Positions 19,195-27,619 of a stretch of 64,000 nt of DNA are shown here, in pieces (within the stretch, counting starts at the first letter, position 1; each line of letters starts with the position of its first letter). Source of the stretch: Actinomycetota bacterium (GTDB taxonomy: Bacteria > Actinomycetota > Actinomycetes > Propionibacteriales > Nocardioidaceae); the NCBI GenBank assembly GCA_009701885.1, contig WLJH01000011.1, positions 58,902 through 122,901 of the forward strand, in the 5' to 3' direction. The position numbers and the translations under genes were made by a program. The notes beneath the pieces were generated by a model that was given only the letters and a program-made list of their open reading frames with translations, ran no database searches and was not told the origin of the DNA.

Positions 19195-20073
19195 TCAGAG
19201 CCCGAGCGGCTCCGGGGCGTCCCGCCCCGCGGCGCGCCGGGCGTCGGCGGCCAGGGCGAGGAGCCGCTCCAGCTCCTCGGGGTCGGTGGTGTTGCAGGCC
19301 AGGTCGTGGCCGACCTTGCCGGTGCCGTGGTGGTCGCTGGACCCGGTGACCACCAGGTCGAGGTCGCGGGCGATGCTGCGCAGCTCGGTGCGGGCCCGCG
19401 CGTCGTGGTCCTGGTGGTCGACCTCGAGCCCGGCCAGGCCGAGGTCGGCGAGCTCGGCGATCGCCTCGGCGTCAGGGACGCGCAGGGTGCGCCGGCCCCA
19501 GGCGTGGGCGATCACGGTGACGCCCCCGGCGGCGGTGACCACCTCGATCGTCTCGCGCAGCGGTGCCGCGTAGCGGTCGACGTACCCCGGCATCCCGGGG
19601 TTGAGCAGCCGGGCGAACGCCTCGTCACGGTCGCGGACCACGCCGCGGGCGACGAGGGCGTCGGCGATGTGGGGGCGACCGCTGGCCGCGGCGTCGCCGG
19701 AGACCCGGGCGACGTCCTCCTCGGTCAGGTCGATGCCCACGGCGCGCAGCCGCTCCAGCACCGCGGGCACCCGGTCGTTGCGGCCCTCGAGCACCTTGTC
19801 CAGCAGCGCGACGAGGGGCGGGTACGTCGGGTCGGGGAGGTAGGCGAGCAGGTGCACGCCGCGCCCGTCGAGCCGGGTGCTGATCTCCATCCCCCGCACC
19901 AGGGCGATGCCGGCCGCGTCGGCGGCGCGCTCGGCCGCGGCCCAGCCGTCGGCGGTGTCGTGGTCGGTCAGCCCCAGGACGTCGATCCCCGCGGCAGCCG
20001 CAGCCTCGACCAGCTCCACCGGGGACTGGGTGCCGTCGCTGGCGCGGGTGTGGGTGTGCAGGTCGACCCTCAC
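19195..20073 (-). CDS. PHP-domain phosphoesterase
   Basis: 292 aa single-domain PHP protein. Metal-binding blocks HTHTRASDG (residues 5-13), GLTDHDT (35-41), HAWG near 190 and GSSDHHG near 255 supply the usual His/Asp ligands. This is the YciV/TrpH-like branch, some of which are 5'-3' exoribonucleases or 3',5'-nucleotide bisphosphatases; which applies here is unknown. GTG start with GGGAGAG 7 nt upstream. The DUF6758 gene lies 19 nt upstream on the same strand, a pairing also seen in Streptomyces (from memory), so they are probably one operon. Confidence 0.87.
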   Translation of the reverse strand: MRVDLHTHTRASDGTQSPVELVEAAAAAGIDVLGLTDHDTADGWAAAERAADAAGIALVRGMEISTRLDGRGVHLLAYLPDPTYPPLVALLDKVLEGRNDRVPAVLERLRAVGIDLTEEDVARVSGDAAASGRPHIADALVARGVVRDRDEAFARLLNPGMPGYVDRYAAPLRETIEVVTAAGGVTVIAHAWGRRTLRVPDAEAIAELADLGLAGLEVDHQDHDARARTELRSIARDLDLVVTGSSDHHGTGKVGHDLACNTTDPEELERLLALAADARRAAGRDAPEPLGL

Positions 20074-20092
20074 CGTGCGCTCTCCCGGCGCT

Positions 20093-20725
20093 TCACCACG
20101 GGGGCGCGGGCGCGGCGAACGGCAGCTCGACCAGCGGCGGACCCAGGCCGGACACGTCGCGCAGGATCCAGTCGTCGCGCAGCAGCAGCACCGCCGAGGC
20201 GGGCCGCACCACGATCCACAGCCACCGGCCGAGCGCCTCGCCGGCGACGACCGAGCGGTCCCACTCCCCCGAGCTCCCGCTGGTCGAGACCGACCACAGC
20301 GGCACCTGCTTCTGGTCCAGCCGCACCCGCACCAGCGGGGGCCCGTCGGGGAGCCCCGGGCCGGGGTCGTCGTGCACGGAGCCCGCGAGCCGGGCGCCCA
20401 GCCCGGTGCCGGTCTCCTCGGTCACCACCACCACGTCGACCGGGCCGTCGAGCTCACTGGTGCCCGAGCAGCAGGTCATCGTCGCGCGGGTCCCCGCCTC
20501 GGAGCCGACGGCCGCGAAGTCGGTCACCGACCAGCCGGGGCTCAGCGGCCACGGCAGGTAGGTCGGGAAGCCACGCGTGCGGCCGAGGTGCTCGGTGAAC
20601 GCGGCGTACGACGCCGACGGGGGCCGCCAGAGCGCGTCAGTGGGCCCGTGGTCGGGGCACGACCACGACCTGCCTCCGTCGCCGGGGGCGACGGGGGCCG
20701 AGCAGCGGGGACAGGCCGGTGACAT
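20093..20725 (-). CDS. DUF6758 family protein
   Basis: 210 aa. Begins with a zinc-ribbon-like CPRC...CPDHG, then WPLSPGW, a CSG motif, GLGARLAG, DPGPGLP, PLWSVS and WLWIVVRP, the order seen in the DUF6758 family. Function unknown. ATG 20725 is used; GTG 20734 is 9 nt upstream in frame. No membrane segments. It probably forms an operon with the PHP gene. Confidence 0.78.
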   Translation of the reverse strand: MSPACPRCSAPVAPGDGGRSWSCPDHGPTDALWRPPSASYAAFTEHLGRTRGFPTYLPWPLSPGWSVTDFAAVGSEAGTRATMTCCSGTSELDGPVDVVVVTEETGTGLGARLAGSVHDDPGPGLPDGPPLVRVRLDQKQVPLWSVSTSGSSGEWDRSVVAGEALGRWLWIVVRPASAVLLLRDDWILRDVSGLGPPLVELPFAAPAPPW

Positions 20726-20778
20726 CGCACGCACTCTAGCCCCGCTCAGGCGGCGCTAGCACGACGACCCATTCCTCG

Positions 20779-21312
20779 CTAGCTCGGCTGTGGGCCGCTC
20801 CAGTTCTTGTCCGGCTGCGGGGTGGGGCGACCCGGCTGCTCGCCGCCGCGCGCCTCGAGGTAGCTGTTCTTGGGCACCATCACCTTGCGACGGAAGATGC
20901 ACACGACCTTGCCGTCCTGGTTGTAGCCGATGGTCTCCACGTGGACGACGCCGCGGTCGTCCTTGCTCTTGCTCTCCCACTTGTCGAGCACGGTCGTCTC
21001 GCCGTACAGCGTGTCACCGTGGAAGGTCGGCGCGACGTGGCGCAGCGACTCGATCTCCAGGTTGGCGATCGCCTTGCCGGAGATGTCGGGGACCGACATG
21101 CCGAGCAGGATGGAGTACACGTAGTTGCCGACCACGACGTTCTTGCCGAACTGGGTGGTCTCCTCGGCGTAGTTCGTGTCGAGGTGCAGCGGGTGGTGGT
21201 TCATGGTGAGCAGGCAGAACATGTGGTCGTCGAACTCGGTGACCGTCTTGCCGGGCCAGTGCTTGTAGGTCGCGCCGACCTCGAACTCCTCGTAGCTGCG
21301 ACCGAACTGCAC
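20779..21312 (-). CDS. MaoC-family hot-dog dehydratase
   Basis: 177 aa. Contains FDDHMFCLLTMNHHPLHLD, the hydratase 2 motif of MaoC proteins with its Asp and His, and VVVGNYVYSILLGM. MaoC proteins hydrate trans-2-enoyl-CoA. GTG 21312 is taken as start because GAGGAG lies 7 nt upstream; the frame is open further upstream but without family similarity. The hydrophilic C-terminus is short. It is near an acyl-CoA dehydrogenase, which fits fatty acid or mesaconyl-type metabolism, but the two are not in one operon. Confidence 0.88.
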   Translation of the reverse strand: MQFGRSYEEFEVGATYKHWPGKTVTEFDDHMFCLLTMNHHPLHLDTNYAEETTQFGKNVVVGNYVYSILLGMSVPDISGKAIANLEIESLRHVAPTFHGDTLYGETTVLDKWESKSKDDRGVVHVETIGYNQDGKVVCIFRRKVMVPKNSYLEARGGEQPGRPTPQPDKNWSGPQPS

Positions 21313-21409
21313 GTCAGGCTCCTCTGCGTCTCGTCGTCCCCACCGGAGGTGGTGACCCATGGGTAACAAGCGCTGGTCATCCTGCCACGCGGAACCCCTC
21401 CCGACGGGC

Positions 21410-21415
21410 TAGCGT
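21410..21415 (+). promoter_or_regulatory. -10 element TAGCGT of the lipoprotein gene
   Basis: TAGCGT ends 9 nt before ATG 21425; near-leaderless. Confidence 0.4.
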
Positions 21416-21424
21416 CTCAGCACC

Positions 21425-21946
21425 ATGAGCATGCTCCGCGTCACCTCCCGCGCCCTGGCCGCCGTCACCTCAGGGGCACTCGCGCTCGCACTGGCGGGCT
21501 GTGCAGGCGGCGACGACGTGGCTCGCGACGAGCCGACGCCTGCTGGCTCCCCCTCGTCGGAACCGGCTCCGCTGGACGAGCCCGACGACGGCGGGTTCGC
21601 GCCCACGACCTACTCCTACACGCTGCGGATCTCCTGCTACTGCCCGTACGCCGCAGTGCCGGTGCGCGTGAGCGTCGAGGGCGACAGCGTGGTGGACGCG
21701 GTGTTCGAGCGCGGCGGCGGCCGCGGCGGCGCCACCCGAGGCGAGCAGGCCCCCGACCTGCTGCGGCTCTCGATCGAGGACGTGCTCGCCGAGGCCGAGG
21801 AGGCCGAGGCCGCCGGCGCGCACGAGGTCACCGTCGAGTGGCCCGAGGGCAGCGAGCACCCGACCGAGGTCTACATCGACCGCAACGAGCTGGCGATGGA
21901 CGAGGAGGTCGGCTACACCATCTCGGACCTGGACGTCGTCGCCTAG
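21425..21946 (+). CDS. DUF6174 domain lipoprotein
   Basis: 173 aa. Lipoprotein signal: hydrophobic stretch then LALAGC (Cys27 lipidated), followed by an acidic Pro/Ser linker. The C-terminal domain (about 60-170) carries YSYTLRISCYCPYAAVPVRV and VTVEWPEGSEHPTEVYIDR, matching DUF6174. Two cysteines in SCYC may form a disulfide or bind metal. Located on the outer face of the membrane by inference; role unknown. It ends 41 nt before a palindromic repeat. Confidence 0.83.
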   Translation: MSMLRVTSRALAAVTSGALALALAGCAGGDDVARDEPTPAGSPSSEPAPLDEPDDGGFAPTTYSYTLRISCYCPYAAVPVRVSVEGDSVVDAVFERGGGRGGATRGEQAPDLLRLSIEDVLAEAEEAEAAGAHEVTVEWPEGSEHPTEVYIDRNELAMDEEVGYTISDLDVVA

Positions 21947-21986
21947 GGCGCGGGCGGCCCGTGGGTGGGCACGCGAACCTGCGAGG

Positions 21987-22027
21987 TGGAGGTCCTCCCC
22001 GGCACCTGGTGCCGGACAGGACCTCCA
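21987..22027. repeat. 41-bp imperfect palindrome, copy 1 (also a possible bidirectional terminator)
   Basis: Outer arms TGGAGGTCCT and AGGACCTCCA pair perfectly; inside, CCGGCACC and GGTGCCGG also pair. It lies between the convergent lipoprotein and DUF5302 genes. A second 41-bp copy with 33 identical positions is at 59862-59902. Confidence 0.75.
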
Positions 22028-22089
22028 GTGCCCACGGTGCGGCCCGTCCGGCTACGTGCAGCGAGCCGCGACCACGGGTCCGGCCCCGG

Positions 22090-22281
22090 TCAGCTGCCGC
22101 CGCCGCCGGCCTTGCGCCGGTGGGTGCGCGGGCCGCCGCCCACGACCTCGGAGCCGTGGGCCTTCTCCTTGGTCGGGCCGGCCTTGGGGACGCCGCGGTC
22201 GTTGCTCTGCTTGCGCTCGAGCGCTTCCTTCATCTTGGCCTTGATGTCGTCGGTGGACGGGGTCGCGCTCTGCTCAGCCAT
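22090..22281 (-). CDS. DUF5302 domain-containing protein
   Basis: 63 aa, charged, without membrane segment or cysteines. IKAKMKEALERKQ followed by a Lys/Gly-rich tail with FRRK-like GGPRTHRRKAG identifies the DUF5302 family of small actinobacterial proteins of unknown function. ATG start with GGTGGGGGC just upstream. Probably intrinsically disordered at the C-terminus. Confidence 0.82.
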   Translation of the reverse strand: MAEQSATPSTDDIKAKMKEALERKQSNDRGVPKAGPTKEKAHGSEVVGGGPRTHRRKAGGGGS

Positions 22282-22298
22282 GCCCCCACCATGACGCG

Positions 22299-22345
22299 AC
22301 GAGGCGCCGAGGTCCAGCGAATTCGCGTGGTCCTCGGCGCCTCGT
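22299..22345 (-). terminator. terminator after the acyl-CoA dehydrogenase gene
   Basis: 17-bp arms (22299-22315 and 22329-22345) with one mismatch and a 13-nt loop, starting 23 nt past the stop codon. A GC-rich stem without a T run. Confidence 0.65.
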
Positions 22346-22367
22346 ACGACGCGTGCTGCTCAGCCGG

Positions 22368-23561
22368 TCAGGCCTTGTACTCCTTGAGGAGCGAGCGACC
22401 GATGATCATCTTCTGGATGTCGGAGGTGCCCTCGCCGATGAGCATGAACTTGACCTCGCGCATGATCCGCTCGATCTCGTACTCCTTGGAGTAGCCGTAG
22501 CCGCCGTGGATGCGGAAGGCGTCCTCGACGACCTCGTTGGCGTACTCCGAGGCGACCATCTTGGCCATGCCGGCCTCGACGTCCATGCGCTTGCCGGTGT
22601 CCTTCATCCGCGCGGACTTCACCATCATCGCGTGGGCGACCTCGACCTTGGTCGCCATCTCCGCGAGGCGGAAGAGCACGGCCTGGTGGTCGGCGATCTG
22701 CTTGCCGAAGGTGTGGCGCTGCTGGGCGTAGGCGATGGCGAGCTCGAAGCCGCGCCAGGCCAGGCCGCAGGCGCGCGCGGCGACGTTGACCCGGCCGACC
22801 TCGACGCCGTCCATCATGTGGAAGAAGCCCTTCCCGGGCTCGCCACCGAGGATCTGGTCGGCCGAGATCTTGTGGCCCTCGAAGACCAGCTCGGTGGTCT
22901 CGACGCCCTTGTAGCCCATCTTCTCGATCTTGCCGGGGACGGTGAGCCCGGGAGCGGTCTCGCCGAAGCCGGCCTCCTTCTCCACCAGGAAGGTCGTCAT
23001 GTTCTTGTAGACCGAGTCCGCACCCTCGTCGGTCTTGACCAGGCAGGCGACCAGGGTCGAGGTGGCGCCGTTGGTCAGCCACATCTTCTGGCCGGTGATG
23101 GAGTAGGTGCCGTCGTCGTTCTTGGTGGCCTTGGTGGAGATGGCCGAGACGTCGGAGCCCAGGCCCGGCTCGGACATGGAGAACGCACCCCGGACCTCGC
23201 CGGTGGCCATCCGCGGGAGGTACTTCTGCTTCTGCTCCTCGGTGCCGTGCTGCATGAGCATGTAGGCCACGATGAAGTGGGTGTTGATGACGCCGGAGAC
23301 GCTCATCCAGCCGCGCGCGATCTCCTCCACGCACAGGGCGTAGGTCAGCAGCGACTCACCCAGCCCGCCGTACTCCTCGGGGATCATCAGGCCGAAGACA
23401 CCGAGCTCCTTGAGGCCCTCGATGATGTCGGTGGGGTACTCGTCGGCGTGCTCCAGCTCGTTCGCGACAGGGATGATCTCCTTGTCGGTGAAGGCCCGCA
23501 CGGCCTTGAGGATCTCGATCTGGTCCTCGGTGAGTCCCTCGGTCTCGCACAGCCGGCTCAT
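22368..23561 (-). CDS. acyl-CoA dehydrogenase
   Basis: 397 aa flavoprotein of the acyl-CoA dehydrogenase family. Signatures: FSMSEPGLGSDVSAI (FAD contact), KMWLTNG, RIHGGYGYSKEYEIER, and GEGTSDIQ, whose Glu is the catalytic base position in short- and medium-chain enzymes. Start ATG 23561 has AAGGA 6 nt upstream; the open frame before it lacks similarity. Transfers electrons from acyl-CoA to an electron transfer flavoprotein. Chain length cannot be told. Monocistronic, with a terminator downstream. Confidence 0.93.
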   Translation of the reverse strand: MSRLCETEGLTEDQIEILKAVRAFTDKEIIPVANELEHADEYPTDIIEGLKELGVFGLMIPEEYGGLGESLLTYALCVEEIARGWMSVSGVINTHFIVAYMLMQHGTEEQKQKYLPRMATGEVRGAFSMSEPGLGSDVSAISTKATKNDDGTYSITGQKMWLTNGATSTLVACLVKTDEGADSVYKNMTTFLVEKEAGFGETAPGLTVPGKIEKMGYKGVETTELVFEGHKISADQILGGEPGKGFFHMMDGVEVGRVNVAARACGLAWRGFELAIAYAQQRHTFGKQIADHQAVLFRLAEMATKVEVAHAMMVKSARMKDTGKRMDVEAGMAKMVASEYANEVVEDAFRIHGGYGYSKEYEIERIMREVKFMLIGEGTSDIQKMIIGRSLLKEYKA

Positions 23562-23691
23562 GCTGGTCCTTCCACGTCGACGCGGCCCCACCGGGCCGGG
23601 AGCTGGGTGTTGGGTCTGGTGTTACCCGACAGTAACCGACCCACGCACGAGCCGGGAGACCCGTTCGGCCCCCGGCTGGTGTGACGGCTCC

Positions 23692-23697
23692 TACACT
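23692..23697 (+). promoter_or_regulatory. -10 element TACACT of the EEP gene
   Basis: TACACT with a transcription start expected near 23704. The resulting leader favours ATG 23739, which has AGGTGGG upstream, over ATG 23712. Confidence 0.4.
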
Positions 23698-23738
23698 GGG
23701 CGTGGCCGATCATGACAGGTGCACGCACAGGTGGGTTG

Positions 23739-24794
23739 ATGGACGAACCGAAGGGACCCTGGCTCGAGGCCGTGGGTCTGGTCGTCATCCTCACCCTCGC
23801 CGCCGGCGCCTTCTGGGTCTCGCTGCGTCCGGGACCGACCGAGCCGGTGGCCACAGGCACGAGCAGCTCCTCGACCCCGGCCGCCCGGCCGGCGCAGGAG
23901 GTCGTGACCGGCGGGACGCTCAGCGCCGCGGAGCAGCGTAAGCAGCGGCGCCAGGAGGACCGCGGCGGCCAGGCCGTCCCGCGCCCCCAACGCATCCCGG
24001 GCGGGGTGCTCCAGCGCGCGGAGCGCTGCGTGATCAGCACCGACTCCTCCCTCGAGGTCGCCTCCTTCAACATGCGCTCGGGCTGGAACCGCGACCGCAG
24101 CCGCCTGATGCTCCCGACGCTGGCGCAGGAGATGGCCGCGCTGCAGGTCGACGTCCTGCTGCTGCAGGAGGTCGACAAGAACCGCATCAACAGCGGCCGC
24201 GTCGACCAAGCCGCCTACCTCGCGGGCCAGCTCGGCATGGAGTACGCCTTCGCGACCAACGTGCTACGCCCAGGCGACAGCAGGTACGGCACGGCCGTGC
24301 TGTCGGCGTACCCGATCGTGGAGTCGGCCAACACCCTGCTCCCCCGCCCCGGCGGCACCCAGCAGCGCGGGCTGCTGCGCGCGGTCCTCGAGATCGCCCC
24401 CGGCCGGAGGGTGAGCGTCTACACCACGCACTTCGAGCACACCTCCGAGGGCGCGCGCATCCAGCAGGCGCGCGCCGCGGCACAGGTGATCGCCCAGGAC
24501 CCGTACCCCGCCGTGGTCGGCGGCGACATGAACTCGCGGCCCGCCTCGACGGCGATGAACACGCTGCGCACCGTCGCGACCGACACCTGGGCGGTCGGCG
24601 GCGAGGGCGCGGGCCTCACCCATCCCTCGACCAGCCCGCGCAGCCGGATCGACTACCTCCTGCACCGCGGCGACCTCGGCGTCAACGCCGTGACGACCTT
24701 CCCGAGCCAGGTCTCCGACCACCGGGCCGTGCGCGCGTCCTACGACCTCACCCCCGGCGCCCCGGACGAGATCGAGCTGCCGTTCGGCTGCTGA
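23739..24794 (+). CDS. membrane-anchored endonuclease/exonuclease/phosphatase (EEP) family protein
   Basis: 351 aa. A single N-terminal hydrophobic segment (about 8-28) acts as signal or anchor, then a Ser/Thr/Pro-rich and charged linker to about 95. The EEP domain has VASFNMRSG, LLLQEVDKN (metal Glu), TTHFEHTS, VVGGDMNSRP, and the closing SDHRAVRASY (catalytic Asp-His). EEP enzymes cleave phosphodiesters in DNA, RNA or lipids; extracellular DNase or phospholipase C-type activity is inferred from location. It ends 3 nt from the stop of the convergent sulfotransferase-like gene. First of three EEP genes in 7 kb. Confidence 0.86.
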   Translation: MDEPKGPWLEAVGLVVILTLAAGAFWVSLRPGPTEPVATGTSSSSTPAARPAQEVVTGGTLSAAEQRKQRRQEDRGGQAVPRPQRIPGGVLQRAERCVISTDSSLEVASFNMRSGWNRDRSRLMLPTLAQEMAALQVDVLLLQEVDKNRINSGRVDQAAYLAGQLGMEYAFATNVLRPGDSRYGTAVLSAYPIVESANTLLPRPGGTQQRGLLRAVLEIAPGRRVSVYTTHFEHTSEGARIQQARAAAQVIAQDPYPAVVGGDMNSRPASTAMNTLRTVATDTWAVGGEGAGLTHPSTSPRSRIDYLLHRGDLGVNAVTTFPSQVSDHRAVRASYDLTPGAPDEIELPFGC

Positions 24795-24797
24795 GGC

Positions 24798-25907
24798 CTA
24801 GGACCGACCGAGCACCCGGCGTACGCCGCGGCCGACCCGGGCCCGCCACCCGGGCTCGAGCGCGGCGAGCTGGCGGTCCTTGACCTCCCTGTGCGACTCC
24901 AGCTGGCGCGAGACCATCGTCGTGAGGGCGGCGACCGACGCCTGGGCCACCTGCTCCTCGGTGACCTCCTGCTCGTCGGGGGCGAAGGACTCCTCGCGCG
25001 GCAGCAGGTCCTCGACGTCGCCGACGACGTCGTACCCACCGCTGCGCAGGTGCTCGACGTAGGCCTCTGAGAGCTCCTGGCACCAGGCGGCCTCGCTGCG
25101 CGGCAGCAGGATCCGGCGGCCCTCGGTGCCGCCGAGGACCGCGACCGAGAAACCGCGCTTGCCCACGTCGCCGTAGACGTCGCGACGCTTCAGCTCGTCG
25201 GGGATGCCCGCGTTGACCCGGCGCAGCACCTCGGCCTGCTCCAGCCGCAGGCCGCGGTTGTCCCGGCCCACGCTCGACCGGTCCAGGTGGGCCGGGTCGA
25301 CACCCAGGACGGAGCAGAACCGGCGCAGCAGCAGGTCCTTCTCCGCGCCGGCGGGCGGGACCGTGACCACGTGGATGCGCTCGGCGGGGACGTGGCGCCC
25401 CCACTTCTCCAGCACCGCCGGGAGGTCCTTCTGCCACCAGATGGGCGCCGGGGTGCCCTGGGTCTCGTGCAGCCGCGCGAGGTAGGCCGGGAAGGTGATC
25501 GAGCGACCCGACTGCAGGCCCTGCTGCCACACCGAGGGGATCTGGCGCGCCAGGTCACGGGCGGTCACCACCAGGTGGACCTCGCGGTCGGAGCAGGCGT
25601 CCAGCAGCCGGCGCAGCTGGTGGTCCTCGGCCGGCGAGAACGACTCCTCGGAGACCAGCGCCGCCCGTCCGGGCGCGCTGCGCAGGGCCTCGGGAAGGCC
25701 CCGCAGCACCTCGCGGGCCTGCGGCGGGTTGTGCGGGCGGAGCCGGTCGCGCACGTCGAGCATCAGCCAGTACGCCTCGCGACGCTGCCGCGGGTGGACG
25801 TCGAGCCCGTGCTCGCGCAGGACGTCCTGGTTGCCCAGGAAGAGCCCCTGCAGGTAGGACGTCCCGGTCTTCTGCAGACCGATGTGGAGGTAGAGCGGCC
25901 GCGTCAC
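24798..25907 (-). CDS. sulfotransferase-fold protein, accessory paralogue 1
   Basis: 369 aa. The 5'-PSB-like loop LHIGLQKTGTSYLQ starts at residue 6. The 3'-phosphate-type block VTARDLARQIPSVWQ keeps Arg and Ser 8 apart. A later RRFCSVLGVD block is shared with the two other copies at 30.8 and 36.2 kb. No signal peptide; cytosolic. The acceptor is unknown, possibly a cell-surface glycan precursor given the neighbours. Start GTG 25907 is chosen because TAGGGT ends 6 nt upstream, giving a leaderless message; GTG 25913 directly abuts the -10. The TAG of that element is also the stop of the preceding gene. Confidence 0.8.
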   Translation of the reverse strand: MTRPLYLHIGLQKTGTSYLQGLFLGNQDVLREHGLDVHPRQRREAYWLMLDVRDRLRPHNPPQAREVLRGLPEALRSAPGRAALVSEESFSPAEDHQLRRLLDACSDREVHLVVTARDLARQIPSVWQQGLQSGRSITFPAYLARLHETQGTPAPIWWQKDLPAVLEKWGRHVPAERIHVVTVPPAGAEKDLLLRRFCSVLGVDPAHLDRSSVGRDNRGLRLEQAEVLRRVNAGIPDELKRRDVYGDVGKRGFSVAVLGGTEGRRILLPRSEAAWCQELSEAYVEHLRSGGYDVVGDVEDLLPREESFAPDEQEVTEEQVAQASVAALTTMVSRQLESHREVKDRQLAALEPGWRARVGRGVRRVLGRS

Positions 25908-25913
25908 GGGCAC

Positions 25914-25919
25914 ACCCTA
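25914..25919 (-). promoter_or_regulatory. -10 TAGGGT overlapping the stop codon of the upstream gene
   Basis: The TAG stop of the EEP-PLD gene (25919-25917) is the first half of TAGGGT, 6 nt before GTG 25907. Confidence 0.55.
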
Positions 25920-27521
25920 GGGCTGCGCGGGCTCCGTCGGCTCGGTCGGCTCGGTCGGCCCAGCGGGATCGGTCGGCTCGGTCGGCTCCTCGACCACGGG
26001 CGGGTCGGCGATCGCACCGAAGGCCCGCACCCGCGACTTGTAGGCCTTCTTCGCGGTCTCGGTGCGCAGCACGGTGCGCTCGGTGACGATGCTGCGGGCC
26101 AGGGCACGGTCGAGCTCCAGCACGGTCCTCGGCGTCGCGCCGGCGCGGCTGGCGAGCACGGTGGTGCGCGGGACGCTCGCGTCGACGGCCTCGGGGCGGT
26201 GCCGCAGCCACGACCCGGGGATCTCGGCGAGGCGGCGCACCAGGAACTCCTCGGCCGGGGTGTTGGCCGCGGTGCCGGTGAGCACCTGCACCGTGACCCC
26301 GCGGCGGGCCGTGTCGAGCAGCTTGTTGGCGAAGCGCCGCATGTCCAGCGAGGACGTCTGCACCCGCAGCGTCCCGCCCTCCGGCACGCTGCGCAGCGCG
26401 GTGAGCAGCGAGCGGGCGACCGCGCCGCGGGCACGCTGCGAGGTGGCCAGCGGGTCGTTGACGGTGGTGCCCGCAGCGAAGCTGATCACCGGCTCACCGA
26501 CCGTCTGCTCGGGCAGGGCAAGCTCGACGACGAGCGCGTCGTGGTCGGAGTTGAGCTCGCGGGTGGTCTGGGCGAGCACGCTGAAGACCGCGGCGGGGCG
26601 CACCATGACGTAGTCGATCGTGGCGCCGAAGTGGTCCCCGGTCGGTGCGTAGCGGCCGGAGAGGTCGTAGACCGCGTTCATCCCGTGCTGCTGCAGCAGG
26701 GCGCGGGGGTACTCCCGGGACTTGTAGTGGCGGTTGAAGTCGCCGCCGACCAGGACCGGTCCGCTGGAGCTGAGCTGGCTGACGAGGGCGCCGAGCCGGT
26801 TGATCGAGGGGCCGAGCAGCTTGGTGGTGCGCTCGGACTTCGGCGCGATGTGCACCGAGACCAGCGAGACGGTCTGCTGCCCGTCGACGGAGCGCAGCGT
26901 CACCCAGTTGGCGTAACGCACGCCCCACATGACGCGCTGCCCGCGGCCGTAGCCCTGCAGGTTGCTGATCATCGTGGTCCCGCGGGCCTCGGCGGTCCAG
27001 CGGTCCGTGCGCCACACGACGGGGGTGGCGCCGGTGTACTGGCCCGGGGTGCGCCAGATGGCGTAGCCGGCCGGGGCGAGGTACTGCGGCTGGCGCATCG
27101 GGACCTCGTTGTAGGTCACGAAGTCGGGGCAGGTCTTGAAGACCTTGCGCAGGTCGGCGCGGAACTTCGACAGCTCGGTGCCGGACTTGATGTTGGCCTG
27201 GACGACCTCCACCGACGTGACCGGCTCGGGGTCGGCCGGCGGGGTCGTGGGAGTCGTCGGGCTGGCGGTCGGGCTGGCGGTGGGGCTGGTCCGCGGGCTC
27301 GGGGTCGCGGTGGGGCTGGGCGACGTGGTCGCGGTGGCGCTCGGGCTGGGGGTCGGGGTGAACGTCGAGGGCTCGGGCTCGCTCGCGCAGCCGGTCGCCG
27401 CGGCCAGCTCCAGCCCACCGTCGTACGTCGTCGGGAGGCCGCCGTCGAGGGCGAGAACGGCTGCTCCGGCCGTCGCCAGGGTGGCGGCGAGTCCGGTGGC
27501 CAGGGCCCGGCGCAGCAGCAT
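25917..27521 (-). CDS. secreted EEP-fold protein fused to a half PLD-like domain
   Basis: 534 aa. Signal peptide about 1-27. Then a 45-residue Thr/Ser/Pro linker (about 53-97). The EEP domain (about 105-345) has VVQANIKSG, TYNEVPMRQP (metal Glu), VSVHIAPKS, LVGGDFNRH and NSDHDALVVEL (Asp-His). The following part (about 360-500) reads RVQTSSLDMRRFANKLLDTARRG then VTVQVLTG, like the first half of the PLD-like gene at 33.7 kb, but it has no HxKxxxxD motif, so it is probably not a second catalytic site. A Thr-Glu-Pro repeat forms the C-terminus. ATG start with GAGGAG upstream. Follows the acyltransferase by about 98 nt. Confidence 0.82.
   Translation of the reverse strand: MLLRRALATGLAATLATAGAAVLALDGGLPTTYDGGLELAAATGCASEPEPSTFTPTPSPSATATTSPSPTATPSPRTSPTASPTASPTTPTTPPADPEPVTSVEVVQANIKSGTELSKFRADLRKVFKTCPDFVTYNEVPMRQPQYLAPAGYAIWRTPGQYTGATPVVWRTDRWTAEARGTTMISNLQGYGRGQRVMWGVRYANWVTLRSVDGQQTVSLVSVHIAPKSERTTKLLGPSINRLGALVSQLSSSGPVLVGGDFNRHYKSREYPRALLQQHGMNAVYDLSGRYAPTGDHFGATIDYVMVRPAAVFSVLAQTTRELNSDHDALVVELALPEQTVGEPVISFAAGTTVNDPLATSQRARGAVARSLLTALRSVPEGGTLRVQTSSLDMRRFANKLLDTARRGVTVQVLTGTAANTPAEEFLVRRLAEIPGSWLRHRPEAVDASVPRTTVLASRAGATPRTVLELDRALARSIVTERTVLRTETAKKAYKSRVRAFGAIADPPVVEEPTEPTDPAGPTEPTEPTEPAQP
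25931..25989 (-). repeat. coding 9-bp microrepeat (Thr-Glu-Pro tail)
   Basis: Tandem GAGCCGACC-type units in the last codons of the EEP-PLD gene encode repeated Glu-Pro-Thr. Likely to vary in copy number between strains. Confidence 0.7.
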
Positions 27522-27619
27522 CGTCGTGTCTCCTCGGGGCAGCGCGAGAGCGCCCCGTGCGCACTCGTCACAGGAATCACAACAGCAACACGAGCCACAC
27601 GTCCAGGGGTCCGCGACAA

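Noticed and set aside
25926..25990. CRISPR-like or tandem regulatory array
   Set aside because: The short repeats are in-frame codons for Thr-Glu-Pro in the gene's tail, without spacers.
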